Origin: Hymenobacter polaris
GTDB lineage: Bacteria > Bacteroidota > Bacteroidia > Cytophagales > Hymenobacteraceae
Length of the DNA: 64,000 nucleotides
Reading direction: 5' to 3'
Assembly: GCF_012927305.1 (NCBI RefSeq)
Contig: NZ_JABBGH010000002.1
Coordinates: forward strand, 868,001 to 932,000
Positions 16,473 through 25,201 of this stretch are shown piece by piece. Position numbers and translations under genes: made by a program. Numbering within the stretch: the stretch's first letter is position 1; each line of letters begins with the position of its first letter. A model generated the notes under the pieces. It was given only the letters and a program-made list of their open reading frames with translations, searched no databases and was not told the DNA's origin.

Positions 16473-17675
16473 TTATTCTTCGCGCAAAGCCACCGCTGGC
16501 CGGATGCCCGCCGCCAGCCGGCTCGGGTAGAGCGCGCAAATGGTGGCCAGCAGGTAGAGCGCCCCGGCCGCCAGCGCAATGGCCGTGAGGTACACGCTGG
16601 TGCGCTCGCCCAAAGCGCCCAGCAGCGGAAACTGCACCGCTACCAGTAGCCCCAGCACCAGCCCAAAGGTGGTGAGGGCTAATGTTTCGCCCACTATCAG
16701 GCGCGCGATGGCGCCGGCCGGCGCCCCCAAGGCCCGGCGCACCCCCAATTCGGCCCGGCGGGCGCTGATGGCCAGCCACAGCACCCCAAACAGCCCTAGG
16801 GCCACGTTAAGTAGTAAGAAGATGCTCATCACGCTCAGCAGCAGCGGCCGGGTTATCACCTGCTTGAGCTGGCTGCTGTGCATCTCGTCGAGGGTGCGAA
16901 TGGTGCTCGTCCAGCCCGGCCCGATGCGGCGAATATCGTCGGCCAGGCGCTTTTCGAGGGCGGCCCCGCTGCCGGGCGCCACCCGCACCAGCAGCGACTG
17001 CGGTAGAAAGAGGGTATCGGCCGGGGCGATGGGCCCGAAAATGGCGGGTAGTGGCTCCTTCAGCTCCCCATCGGTGCGGTAGGCGCGCACCACCCCAATG
17101 ATGCGCCACTGTTTGTCTTTATTCAGCGTCAGTAGTTTGCCAAGCGCCGATTCTCCCGTCGGAAACATCGCGCGCTGCATCTGCTCGTCGATAACCAGCG
17201 GCGGGTGCGAGCCAGCCACGGCATCGCGCTGGTCAAACCAGCGGCCCTTTGTTACTTCCAGACCCATTACGTCGCGCAGCTCCGGTCCCACGGCGTAAGA
17301 GTTGATGTTATTGATAGGGCGCTTGGGGCCGCCCGGCCGGTCGGCAAAGTCGATAGCCGTGCGGCTGTCGTTGAACGAGAAGGGCGTATTGGAAGCGGTG
17401 ACGGCCACGCCCAGCACGCCGGGTGTGGCGCGCAGGCGCGCCAGTACTTGTTGCAGCGTGCCAAGTGCCTCGGCCTTGGGCTGCGTGCCGGGTAAAAAGT
17501 TGACCTGCCACACGTTATCGAAGCGAAAGCCCAGTGGCTGGCGGTAATTTTCCCACAGGCTGCTGCCGATGGTGCCCACGGCAAACAGTACGACGTAGGC
17601 CAGAAAGATTTCCAGAACCAGCAGGCCGTTGGCGCGGCGGCGGTTCCACATCAGGGTAAATATGTGGCGTATCAT
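16473..17675 (-). CDS. ABC transporter permease, FtsX/MacB type (second)
   Basis: The 400-residue protein has an N-terminal membrane helix (about residues 18-40), a large periplasmic MacB-PCD-like domain, and three C-terminal helices with an FtsX core (ARRAELGVRRALGAPAGAIARLIVGE). It ends in AGIRPAVALREE, the common C terminus of these permeases. MacB/FtsX permeases couple cytoplasmic ATP hydrolysis to periplasmic conformational work and do not transport through the membrane themselves. Its start overlaps the stop of the upstream permease (ATGA at 17672-17675), indicating translational coupling and a heterodimer with that protein. Confidence 0.9.
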   Translation of the reverse strand: MIRHIFTLMWNRRRANGLLVLEIFLAYVVLFAVGTIGSSLWENYRQPLGFRFDNVWQVNFLPGTQPKAEALGTLQQVLARLRATPGVLGVAVTASNTPFSFNDSRTAIDFADRPGGPKRPINNINSYAVGPELRDVMGLEVTKGRWFDQRDAVAGSHPPLVIDEQMQRAMFPTGESALGKLLTLNKDKQWRIIGVVRAYRTDGELKEPLPAIFGPIAPADTLFLPQSLLVRVAPGSGAALEKRLADDIRRIGPGWTSTIRTLDEMHSSQLKQVITRPLLLSVMSIFLLLNVALGLFGVLWLAISARRAELGVRRALGAPAGAIARLIVGETLALTTFGLVLGLLVAVQFPLLGALGERTSVYLTAIALAAGALYLLATICALYPSRLAAGIRPAVALREE

Positions 17676-18934
17676 GCGGTAATGCGTCCTTTTAAGGCTT
17701 GATTAGCAGGTAGCTTCGACATCTTGTAGGCGGGGTAGGCGCCCGAGAGTAGCCCAAATAGAAGCGCCAACCCTAGCCCCACACCAAACACCGGCGCGCT
17801 GAGGCTGAGGTGGGCGTAGGGAATAAATTGGCTGCTATTGAGTAAGTGCATTACCCCGGCCGCCAGCCCTAGGCCCAGCACGCCGCCCACCAGCGTCAGC
17901 AGCACGTTCTCGACCAGGAACTGCCCGGCCAGCCGCCCTGCCGTGGCCCCGAAGGCCTTGCGCACCCCAATCTCGGCGGCGCGCTCCAGCGTGCGGCTCA
18001 CGTTGATGTTGACTAGGTTGAGGGCCGGCAGCAGCATAAATAGTAGCCCCAGGCCCACCCACCGGCGCCAAAAGGCGGCGGCGTCGCCGTCCTGACCGGC
18101 GTCATTGCTGTGGTTGGCCATGTAGTGCGCCAGCGGAGTGCGGGCATAGGAGCGGATTTCCTTAAACTGCTCGGGGTCGGGGATGGGTAAGCGGCGCAGC
18201 ACCTGCTGATACTCGGCCTGGATGGCCGGCACGTCGGCCGCCTGTCGCGCTAGCACAACGGCCTGAAAATCGCCCAGGTAGTTGCGTTGGTTATTGGGGT
18301 CTTGCAGGTCGGCGGTGGTAGTCGTTACGGGCAGCCAGCACTCGGCATAGGTCAACTCGCGCGAGGTGGGCACATCGGCTACCACGCCCACCACCTGGTA
18401 GGGCCGGCCTTCGAGCTGCACAGCCCGGCCCACGGCCGCCGCTGCTGTGCCAAAGCAGCGGCGAGCTACTGTTTCGTTAAGGACCATCACGTGGGCGGCG
18501 TCGCGCACCTCGGTAGCCGTATAGGGCCGGCCGGCTACGAAGTCAAAGTTCAGTACCCGCCAGAGGTTACTGTCGGTGTAGCGACGGTCGGCTTTTAATG
18601 CCTGCTGGCCCACGTACAGTGTAATATTAATCGGATAAGCCTCGCTCACGGCGATGGCTTCGGGCGTACGCAACGTAAGCACGTGCCGCTGCAAAAAGTT
18701 GTAGCCTAGGCTGGAGGAACTCTGCGACTCGGGTCCGCGCAACACCATGCGGCTGATGAACAGCAGGCGGTCGGTGTGGCGCTCGGGGGCCCTAGCCCCC
18801 ACGGCGTGGTCGAAGAGGGCAAACAACACCACCAACATCATCAGCGTGAAGCTGATGCCGAACAGGCTGATGGCTGTGAAGAACTTGCGCCGCTGCCAGC
18901 CGCGCCAAGCCAGTTTGAGGTAACTCAGTAACAT
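17672..18934 (-). CDS. ABC transporter permease, FtsX/MacB type (first)
   Basis: From the ATG at 18934 the protein has 420 residues and begins MLLSYLKLAWRGWQRRKFF, a classical FtsX/MacB opening followed directly by the first membrane helix. A longer frame from 19012 would translate the upstream inverted repeat and is rejected. The periplasmic domain spans roughly residues 45-280, and the C-terminal FtsX core includes RAAEIGVRKAFGATAGRLAGQF. It is coupled to the second permease by a 4-base overlap and follows the ATPase gene. Together with adaptor and TolC it would form a MacAB-TolC-like tripartite exporter; the substrate is unknown. Confidence 0.9.
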   Translation of the reverse strand: MLLSYLKLAWRGWQRRKFFTAISLFGISFTLMMLVVLFALFDHAVGARAPERHTDRLLFISRMVLRGPESQSSSSLGYNFLQRHVLTLRTPEAIAVSEAYPINITLYVGQQALKADRRYTDSNLWRVLNFDFVAGRPYTATEVRDAAHVMVLNETVARRCFGTAAAAVGRAVQLEGRPYQVVGVVADVPTSRELTYAECWLPVTTTTADLQDPNNQRNYLGDFQAVVLARQAADVPAIQAEYQQVLRRLPIPDPEQFKEIRSYARTPLAHYMANHSNDAGQDGDAAAFWRRWVGLGLLFMLLPALNLVNINVSRTLERAAEIGVRKAFGATAGRLAGQFLVENVLLTLVGGVLGLGLAAGVMHLLNSSQFIPYAHLSLSAPVFGVGLGLALLFGLLSGAYPAYKMSKLPANQALKGRITA

Positions 18935-18942
18935 GATTGGTA

Positions 18943-19033
18943 ATGAGCAATAAACAGTGAGCAATGAGCAAGTAGGAAAATGAGCGAACGGCGGGTTAGC
19001 ACAATTGCTCATTGTTCATTGCTCATTGATAAT
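18943..19033. repeat. Family H inverted repeat (TGAGCAAT type)
   Basis: The left part AATGAGCAATAAACAGTGAG pairs imperfectly with TTGTTCATTGCTCATTGATA on the right. The element fills the gap between the ATPase gene and the first permease. Low-complexity repeats of this kind are frequent in intergenic gaps here. Confidence 0.65.
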
Positions 19034-19036
19034 TAC

Positions 19037-19762
<726 letters not shown>

Positions 19763-19794
19763 GAAGAGGAGGTTGTAAGTAATTGTTCTGGTGG

Positions 19795-19910
19795 GCGCCT
19801 CACCCCTAGCCCCTCTCCGAAAAGGAGAGGGGAACTAGCTCTAGTTTTTAATTCTAGTACTAGAAACTAGTCCCCCTCTCCTTTTCGGAGAGGGGCTAGG
19901 GGTGAGGCGC
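19795..19910. repeat. Family D2 inverted repeat, 38-bp perfect arms
   Basis: The arms at 19795-19832 and 19873-19910 are exact reverse complements. Each arm contains its own small palindrome (CCCTCTCC GAAA GGAGAGGG). The loop is A/T-rich and also self-complementary in part (ACTAGCTCTAG and CTAGTACTAG). It separates the tolC gene from the ATPase gene within one transcription unit and may attenuate or stabilise the message. Confidence 0.9.
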
Positions 19911-19920
19911 TCGTTGGCAT

Positions 19921-21450
19921 TCATTCGGCCCCTAGGGGCTGCTGGGTGGCGAAATCGAATAAGGTGAGGCTGCGCAGGCGGTAGTGGGCTACCCAGCCGG
20001 CGCGCAGGACCAGGATGTAGCCGCGGCGGGCCAGGTCTTTGGCGGCCGAGGCCAGGGTGAGGTCGGTGAGGGAGAGGCGGCCGGCCTCGTAGGTGGCGCG
20101 GCTGATGGCGTAGCGACGCTGGGCCAGCGAGTCGGCGCGGGCGGCCAGGCGCACCTGCCCGACCAGGGTAGGTAGTTGGGAGGCCTGGGTGAGCACGGTT
20201 TGCTCGAAGTTGCGCTCGTCCTGGGCTACGGCGGCCTGGGTTTGGTCGCGCAGCAGCTCGGCAGCCCGGATGGTGGCGCGGCGCCGGCCCCAGTCCATGA
20301 GCGGCAGCGAGAACGCCAGGGCCACCTGCTGTTGGTTTTGCAGGGCCAGGTAGCTGTCTACCAAGTGGGGCGCCTGGTTGACGTAGCCCAGGTTGGCGGT
20401 GAGGGTGGCCAGCAGGCCGGTGGTGCCGCGGGCCTGGGCCACGTCGCGGTCGGTTTGCAGGCGCTGGCGGGCAAAGGCCAGCACGGCGGCCCGGCGCTGG
20501 CGGGCCTGCCCTAGGGCCTCGGCGGGCACGATAACCGGGGCGGGGGCGGCTTCGGGCACGGCCAGGGCCGGTAGCGCTTCGGAGCCGGGCAGGGCGCAGT
20601 AGGTGCGCAAACTCACGGCGGCGCTTTCGGCGTCCAGCTGGGCCTGGGCCTGGGCCTGCTGGGCGTTCAGCAGGTTCAGCTCCAGCTGCACCTGGTCGCT
20701 CTGCGAGAGGCGGCCGAGGGCAAATTTTTCGCGGCCCACGCGCAGCAGCTCGGCGGCGGCTTGGGCGTTTTGGCCGGCCACGGCGGCATTCACCTGCTGC
20801 AACAACACGTCGAAATACAGCTCCGTAACGCGCTGGGCCAGGGTTTCGCGGTCCTCCAGGTACTGGCGCTGGCTTTCCTGGTAGCGCAGCGGCTCGATGC
20901 GGCGGGCCCACTTCAGGAGGTTGAAGTACCCGATGGGCTGCGTCAGGCCCAGGGTAAAGGGCTGGTTGTTGTAGCGCTTCTCGGTGCGGATGAAGTCGTC
21001 GAAGCGCTGGAGCTGCGAGCCCACCACCACTTGCCCGCCCGTCAGGCCGATGTTCTGGGTGAGGCCCACGGCCAGCAGCGAGTTGTTGTAGCGCACGGTC
21101 TGGAAGGCGGTAGTGCCGTCGGGCTGTACCACCGGCAAGATGGCGCGATTGAAGTTGGGCACCGTGCCGCTCAACCCCAGCTGTGGGCGGTAGCTGGCCT
21201 GGTAGGCGCGGTAGCTCCAGTAGCCGGCCTCGCGGGCGGCGCGGGCCTGCACGCTGGCGGCCGAGGTGGCCAGCGTCTGCTCGATGAGGCCCGGCAGGGT
21301 GAGCGTTTGGGCGGTGGTGTTGAAGGTTACTAGCAGAAGTAGGCCTAGGGTGTAGCCCCACCCCCGGCCCCTCCCCTGCGGGGGAGGGGAGCCTGACGCC
21401 GTTTGGGGCAGTGTCTTATCAGACAGGTATTTTTTGCAGAAGGAAAGCAC
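19921..21450 (-). CDS. TolC-family outer membrane efflux protein
   Basis: The 509-residue protein has a late signal-like segment (YTLGLLLLVTFNTTAQ, about residues 33-48) followed by two tandem outer-membrane-efflux domains rich in long helices and the usual alternation of alpha-barrel and beta strands. TolC-like trimers form the outer membrane duct of tripartite exporters. The only plausible start is GTG at 21450, inside the loop of an inverted repeat. As a result the left arm of that repeat is translated (GSPPPQGRGRGWG) ahead of the signal segment. No ATG lies between the arm and the signal, so either the arm is truly part of the protein or initiation uses a rarer codon. Confidence 0.88.
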   Translation of the reverse strand: MLSFCKKYLSDKTLPQTASGSPPPQGRGRGWGYTLGLLLLVTFNTTAQTLTLPGLIEQTLATSAASVQARAAREAGYWSYRAYQASYRPQLGLSGTVPNFNRAILPVVQPDGTTAFQTVRYNNSLLAVGLTQNIGLTGGQVVVGSQLQRFDDFIRTEKRYNNQPFTLGLTQPIGYFNLLKWARRIEPLRYQESQRQYLEDRETLAQRVTELYFDVLLQQVNAAVAGQNAQAAAELLRVGREKFALGRLSQSDQVQLELNLLNAQQAQAQAQLDAESAAVSLRTYCALPGSEALPALAVPEAAPAPVIVPAEALGQARQRRAAVLAFARQRLQTDRDVAQARGTTGLLATLTANLGYVNQAPHLVDSYLALQNQQQVALAFSLPLMDWGRRRATIRAAELLRDQTQAAVAQDERNFEQTVLTQASQLPTLVGQVRLAARADSLAQRRYAISRATYEAGRLSLTDLTLASAAKDLARRGYILVLRAGWVAHYRLRSLTLFDFATQQPLGAE

Positions 21451-21535
21451 GGCCTTAGTTTATAAGTCAGTCGATAGGTATTGCTTTTCGTTTGGCTCCC
21501 CTCCCCCGCAGGGGAGGGGCCGGGGGTGGGGCTAC
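21352..21535. repeat. Family D3 inverted repeat, 42-bp perfect arms, overlapping tolC
   Basis: The arms at 21352-21393 and 21494-21535 are exact reverse complements (GTAGCCCCACCCCCGGCCCC at the outer end). The loop is 100 bases. The left arm lies in the 5' coding part of tolC; the right arm reaches the stop codon of the adaptor gene. The inner flank GGGGAGCCTGACGCC also follows the left arm of the D1 element at 27.7 kb. Confidence 0.92.
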
Positions 21536-22779
21536 TCCACCCGTAGCTCGGGCACGTCCACAAATTCCTTGGTGTCCGACACAATCACCTGCTCGCCCTG
21601 GCGCAAGCCGCTGATTATTTGCACGTAGTCGGTATTGCTGTCGCCCAGGCGCACTAGGCGGCGCGTGGCCCGGCCACCAGCCAGCACGAACACCGGCTGC
21701 TCCTGGCCGCCCTGGTAGTAAGGACCGTTTTTGAGGCGCAGCACGCCGCGGTGGGCGCGGGTCAGCACAAACACGTCGGCCCGCAGGTTGGCGCGCAGGG
21801 CGGGGTGGTGGTCGTTGGTGAGGGTGGCGTAGAAGGTGACGGTGCCCTTGTCCACGGCCGGGCTGATGCTGGCGATGGTGCCGGGCAGGTCGGTGCCGGG
21901 GCCCAGGCGCACCAGCACCGCGTCGCCGGGGTGCAGCTGGTCGGCGTAGGTGTCGGCGATGGTGGCGCGCACCCGGTAGCGGCTCAGGTCGGCCACGCGG
22001 GCCAGGGCCTCGCCGGCCTGCACGGTGGTGCCCAGGTTGTCATTCACCCAGGTGAGCACGCCCGGCAGCGGGCTGCTGATGTCGGCCTGCCGCAGCTTGG
22101 CCGCCTGCTCCTGAATGCTGCGCTGCTGCACCGACACCGTAAAGCCCAGCTCGCGGCGGTCGGCGGCGCTGGCCTGGCGCTGGTTGGCGAGCTGCTGGCC
22201 GAGGCGCTGGGCTTCCAGGCGGGCGGTGCGCAGGTTCAGCTCGGCTTGGCGCACGGCTTCGGCGGTGCCGCCGCCTATCTCCAGCAGGTGCTGCTCGTCG
22301 CGCAGGGCCGACTGCAAGCTGCTCACCTTCAGGTCCTGGGCTTGCTGCTGAGCTTCCAGGTCGGTGAGAGCGCGGGCCAGGGTCAGGCGCAGCTGGTCGT
22401 TCTTGTTTTGGTTGCGCAGCTGTTCGTCGTCGAGCTTGGCCAGGGCCGAGGCCGCTAGCTCCTTGTCCAGCTCCAGGATGGGCTGGCCGGGCTGCACCCG
22501 CGCGCCCACCGCCAGCAGCACCCGCCGGATGGTGCTCTGCAGGGGGCTCGTCAGCACCGCCTCGCGGGCCGGAATGACGGTGCCGGCGGCCGTGAGGGTG
22601 GCGTCCACGTCGCCCACTTCTACCGGGGCCGTGAGGATGTCGGCACGGCGCAGGGTGGGCTGCAGCGCGCGGCGCAGCCCTAGGGCCCCGGCCGCCAGCA
22701 AAGCCAGAATGCCCAGGCCCAGCAGCCAGCGGCGCAGCTGGCGGTGGCGCAGCGTAGTAGTTGAAATGGCTCTGTCCAT
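21532..22779 (-). CDS. Periplasmic adaptor (membrane fusion protein), MacA/HlyD type
   Basis: The 415-residue protein has an N-terminal membrane anchor (LLGLGILALLAAGALGL, about residues 17-33), a biotinyl-lipoyl-like half motif (ILTAPVEVGDVDATLTAAGTV), a long coiled-coil hairpin (about residues 110-235), then lipoyl and beta-barrel domains (SSPLPGVLTWVNDNLGTTVQAGEALARV). Adaptors of this class join inner membrane ABC or RND pumps to TolC. It is the first gene of the operon, which then continues into tolC, ATPase and permeases, so it should work with the MacB-like pump. A candidate sigma-54 promoter and two palindromic sites lie upstream. Confidence 0.92.
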   Translation of the reverse strand: MDRAISTTTLRHRQLRRWLLGLGILALLAAGALGLRRALQPTLRRADILTAPVEVGDVDATLTAAGTVIPAREAVLTSPLQSTIRRVLLAVGARVQPGQPILELDKELAASALAKLDDEQLRNQNKNDQLRLTLARALTDLEAQQQAQDLKVSSLQSALRDEQHLLEIGGGTAEAVRQAELNLRTARLEAQRLGQQLANQRQASAADRRELGFTVSVQQRSIQEQAAKLRQADISSPLPGVLTWVNDNLGTTVQAGEALARVADLSRYRVRATIADTYADQLHPGDAVLVRLGPGTDLPGTIASISPAVDKGTVTFYATLTNDHHPALRANLRADVFVLTRAHRGVLRLKNGPYYQGGQEQPVFVLAGGRATRRLVRLGDSNTDYVQIISGLRQGEQVIVSDTKEFVDVPELRVE

Positions 22780-22816
22780 TAGCGGGCAGGTAGGAGGGAG
22801 GTTTCCTTTACCTAAG

Positions 22817-22831
22817 CCAAGGCCCGTGCCG
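22817..22831 (-). promoter_or_regulatory. Candidate sigma-54 promoter of the efflux operon
   Basis: On the minus strand the sequence CGGCACGGGCCTTGGC resembles the -24/-12 pattern TGGCAC-N5-TTGC, with a mismatch in the first base and TTGG in place of TTGC. It lies about 40-50 bp before the adaptor start, and the palindromes at 22897-22931 lie about 70-110 bp further upstream, the usual place for NtrC-type enhancer sites. This fits the sigma-54 regulator encoded at 11972-13354, but the match is imperfect. Confidence 0.35.
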
Positions 22832-22896
22832 TTTTTATAAATAATTGATTGTTAGAATATTAATTGTTAAATAGTGCTTGTGGCGCGGCAGAATAC

Positions 22897-22931
22897 TGTC
22901 CGGTTGCGGGCAGGGTGTCCAGAAGTGGACA
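22897..22931. promoter_or_regulatory. Two tandem palindromes TGTCC-N6-GGRCA upstream of the efflux operon
   Basis: TGTCC-GGTTGC-GGGCA at 22897-22912 and TGTCC-AGAAGT-GGACA at 22916-22931 start 19 bases apart. A site of identical geometry, TGTTC-GTTACC-GGACA, lies before the head-GIN genes at 15039-15054. Shared geometry at two promoters next to a DNA-binding regulator gene suggests that they are its binding sites. Confidence 0.5.
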
Positions 22932-22963
22932 GGAGCCTAGGGCCGGTAAAAAAGAAAAGCCAA

Positions 22964-23080
22964 AAACCAGCCGGTCAGGCTGAGCTGGCCGAAGCATCTC
23001 TACTGCGTAAGCAACCTCTGACGTTGGGATTACTTGCGCGGGAGAGAGGCTTCGGCCAGCTCAGCCTGCCCGGCTGGTTT
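22964..23080. repeat. Family A inverted repeat, diverged copy
   Basis: Left arm AACCAGCCGGTCAGGCTGAG and right arm CTCAGCCTGCCCGGCTGGTT pair with few mismatches, and the core GCTGAGCTGGCCGAAGC differs from the main form (GCTTGCCGAAGC) in both arms in a compensating way. Together with the operator sites and the leader it accounts for the 319-base gap between the adaptor and DUF4886 genes. Confidence 0.8.
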
Positions 23081-23098
23081 CAGGCTATGCCAAGGGCC

Positions 23099-24010
23099 CT
23101 AGGGCCTCCCGGCCTTTACCTGCTCCCAGGCTATTTGCTGCAGCTTTTTGGCAATCTCGGGCGCGATGCCCAGCGCGGCGGCGGCCTGCTCCTGGCGGCC
23201 TAGCTTGCGCGGGTCGTAGCCGGTTACCTCAGCCAGTAGCACGCAGGCGTTGAGGTACGAGCCGTAGCGGCTGGGATGGTAATGGTCGCGGCCCCAGAGG
23301 TCGAGCTTGCCCGCGTCGGTGCCATCGTAGGGGTTGGGGTCGGCCAGGCCCTGGCGGATGGCGCGCAGCCAGGCATCACCGGCCGGGGCCACGCCGCTAA
23401 AGCCTTTGTCTTGGGCAGCTTCCTGGTAGTAGGCGCGGTGCAAGTCGGTTTGCATCGAGTCGAGGGGCAGGCCTGAGTAGCCCTTGCCCTCGGGGTAGGT
23501 CTGGTCAGCTCGCGCCCAGGTTTCGTAGAGGTAGACTTTGGCGCGGGGGTTGGCCTCGTGCACGGCCTGCTCCAGCTTGGTGGCGTAGGTGTAGAAGCGC
23601 TCGGGCGAGCCCGTGTGGCGGGCGGGCGTCGGGCCCAGGCTGTGGTCGTGCATCACCACCGTGTTCCAGCGCGGCTGCTTGATAACGTCGAGCGCGTTGT
23701 CGTAGTGGTACTTCAGGGTTTCGCCGGTAATGACTTCCAGATGTATTTCGTAGTTGAAGCCGGCCTCATCGGTAAGCTTCTTGAAAATGCCCGGGATGCC
23801 GGCCCAAGGCCCATCCGCATGTTGGCGCGGGCTGCGCGGCCCGGTGGTATTCAGGTTCTCGTCGGTCACCAGCGCCGTGTTGTAGCCCAGCACCGGCGCA
23901 AAGGCCCCGTGCGTAAAGCTGTTGCCAATGAACAGGATAACGTTGGGCTGGGCTGGCTGGGCGAGGGCCCCTAGGGACAGGCCGGCCAGCAGAAGCGGAA
24001 GGAGGCGCAT
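23099..24010 (-). CDS. DUF4886/SGNH-like secreted protein, copy 2
   Basis: The ATG at 24010 gives 303 residues with a signal peptide (MRLLPLLLAGLSLGALAQ); the longer frame from 24085 is not needed. The core begins NVILFIGNSFTHGAF, a GNSFT block like the SGNH nucleophile elbow, and has DHYHPSRYG near the C terminus, the likely catalytic Asp/His block. DUF4886 proteins are SGNH-hydrolase-like and of unknown substrate; deacylation of a carbohydrate is a reasonable guess in this locus. It is a tandem paralogue of the next gene and closes the polysaccharide locus. Confidence 0.85.
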   Translation of the reverse strand: MRLLPLLLAGLSLGALAQPAQPNVILFIGNSFTHGAFAPVLGYNTALVTDENLNTTGPRSPRQHADGPWAGIPGIFKKLTDEAGFNYEIHLEVITGETLKYHYDNALDVIKQPRWNTVVMHDHSLGPTPARHTGSPERFYTYATKLEQAVHEANPRAKVYLYETWARADQTYPEGKGYSGLPLDSMQTDLHRAYYQEAAQDKGFSGVAPAGDAWLRAIRQGLADPNPYDGTDAGKLDLWGRDHYHPSRYGSYLNACVLLAEVTGYDPRKLGRQEQAAAALGIAPEIAKKLQQIAWEQVKAGRP

Positions 24011-24136
24011 AGGTGGGAAAGTAGCGGAAGAGTGGGCCGGATAAGATACGGCTGGCGCAAAAAAGCCGCCATTGCTGCCTTGCACCCGCGGCGGCTGTCG
24101 ATTCTTATGCAGCTGCCTGCTATTGCTACCGAGCGC

Positions 24137-25072
24137 CTAGCCCTTGCGACCGGCTTTCACCTGCTCCCACGCCACTTTTTGCAGCCGGGCGGCTACCTCG
24201 GGCGCGATGCCCAGCGCGGCGGCGGCCTGCTCCTGGCGGCCTAGCTTGCACGGGTCGTAGCCTGTAATCTCGGCCAGTAGTACGCAGGCGTTGAGGTAGG
24301 CGCCGTAGATGCTAGGATGGTAGTGGTCGGGCCCCCACAGGTCTACTTTGCCCGCGTCGGTGCCGTCGTAGGGGTTGGGGTCGGCCACGCCCTGGCGGAT
24401 GGCGCGCAGCCAGGCGTCGCCGGCCGGCGCCACGCCCGCAATCTGCTTATCCTGCGCGGCTTCGCGGTAGTAGGCGCGGTGCAGGTCGGTCTGCATCGAG
24501 TCGAGGGGCAGGCCCGAGTAGCCCTTGCCCTCGGGATAGGTTTGGTCGGCGCGGGTCCAGGTTTCGTAGAGGTACACCTGGGCCCTAGGATTGGCCTTGT
24601 GCACGGCCTGTTCCAGCTTGGTAGCGTAGGTGAAGAAGCGCGCGGGCTGGCCGCCGTGGCGGGTGGGCACCGGACCAGTGCTGTAGTCGTGCATCACCAC
24701 CGTGTTCCACTTGGGCTGCTTAATTACGGCCAGCGCGCTGTCGTAGTGGAACTGCAGCGTCTGCCCGCTGATGGCCTCCAAGTGCACCTCGTAGTTCAGC
24801 CCCGCCTCGTCGGTGAGCTTCTTGAAGATGCCTGGGATGCCGCCCCAGGGGCCCTCCTCGTGCTCATACTGGCGGCGGCGCTGCCCGCTGCGGCCCGGCC
24901 GGAAGTTCTCGTCGGTAATGGCCGCCGCGTTGTAGTTCAGCACCGGCTTGAAGGCGCCGTGAAAGAAGCTGTTGCCCACGAAGAGGATAACCGTCGGCTT
25001 AGTAGGCGGCGCGGCGGGGTGGGCGAGGGCCCCTAGGGGCAGGGCGGCGAGCAGGAGAGTGGGGAGGTTCAT
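24137..25072 (-). CDS. DUF4886/SGNH-like secreted protein, copy 1
   Basis: The 311-residue protein has a signal peptide (MNLPTLLLAALPLGALAHP) and the same blocks as its neighbour: ILFVGNSFFHGAF near residue 30, WTRADQTYPEGKGYSG in the middle and DHYHPSIYGAYLNACV near the C terminus. The two copies are similar over their full length at both protein and DNA level, so the duplication is fairly recent. GNSFFHG replaces GNSFTHG but keeps the serine. The 126-bp gap to copy 2 holds a weak hairpin (24064-24097, AGCCGCC and GGCGGCT). Substrate unknown. Confidence 0.85.
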   Translation of the reverse strand: MNLPTLLLAALPLGALAHPAAPPTKPTVILFVGNSFFHGAFKPVLNYNAAAITDENFRPGRSGQRRRQYEHEEGPWGGIPGIFKKLTDEAGLNYEVHLEAISGQTLQFHYDSALAVIKQPKWNTVVMHDYSTGPVPTRHGGQPARFFTYATKLEQAVHKANPRAQVYLYETWTRADQTYPEGKGYSGLPLDSMQTDLHRAYYREAAQDKQIAGVAPAGDAWLRAIRQGVADPNPYDGTDAGKVDLWGPDHYHPSIYGAYLNACVLLAEITGYDPCKLGRQEQAAAALGIAPEVAARLQKVAWEQVKAGRKG

Positions 25073-25088
25073 AGGAGTTGTTCAACGG

Positions 25089-25185
25089 ATTTCCCGCAGA
25101 GGGCGCAGTGTTTGCGCAGAAGACGCAGAGGCTAACGTCCGCGCTCTGCGTCTTCTGCGCAAACACTGCGCCCTCTGCGGGAAAT
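25089..25185. repeat. Family C1 inverted repeat, 42-bp perfect arms
   Basis: The arms at 25089-25130 and 25144-25185 are exact reverse complements around a 13-base loop. Arm sequence features GCAGAAGACGCAGAG. A shorter relative lies at 50933-51014 before murD. It occupies most of the gap between the esterase and the first DUF4886 gene. Confidence 0.93.
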
Positions 25186-25201
25186 CTACCTGTTTAGTTG
25201 G

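Noticed and set aside
18935-19012. Longer start for the first permease
   Set aside because: It would translate the TGAGCAAT inverted repeat; the ATG at 18934 gives the normal permease N terminus. The same reasoning rejected early starts for mraY (49661), murG (53758), murD (51006) and GH30 enzyme 1 (29361).
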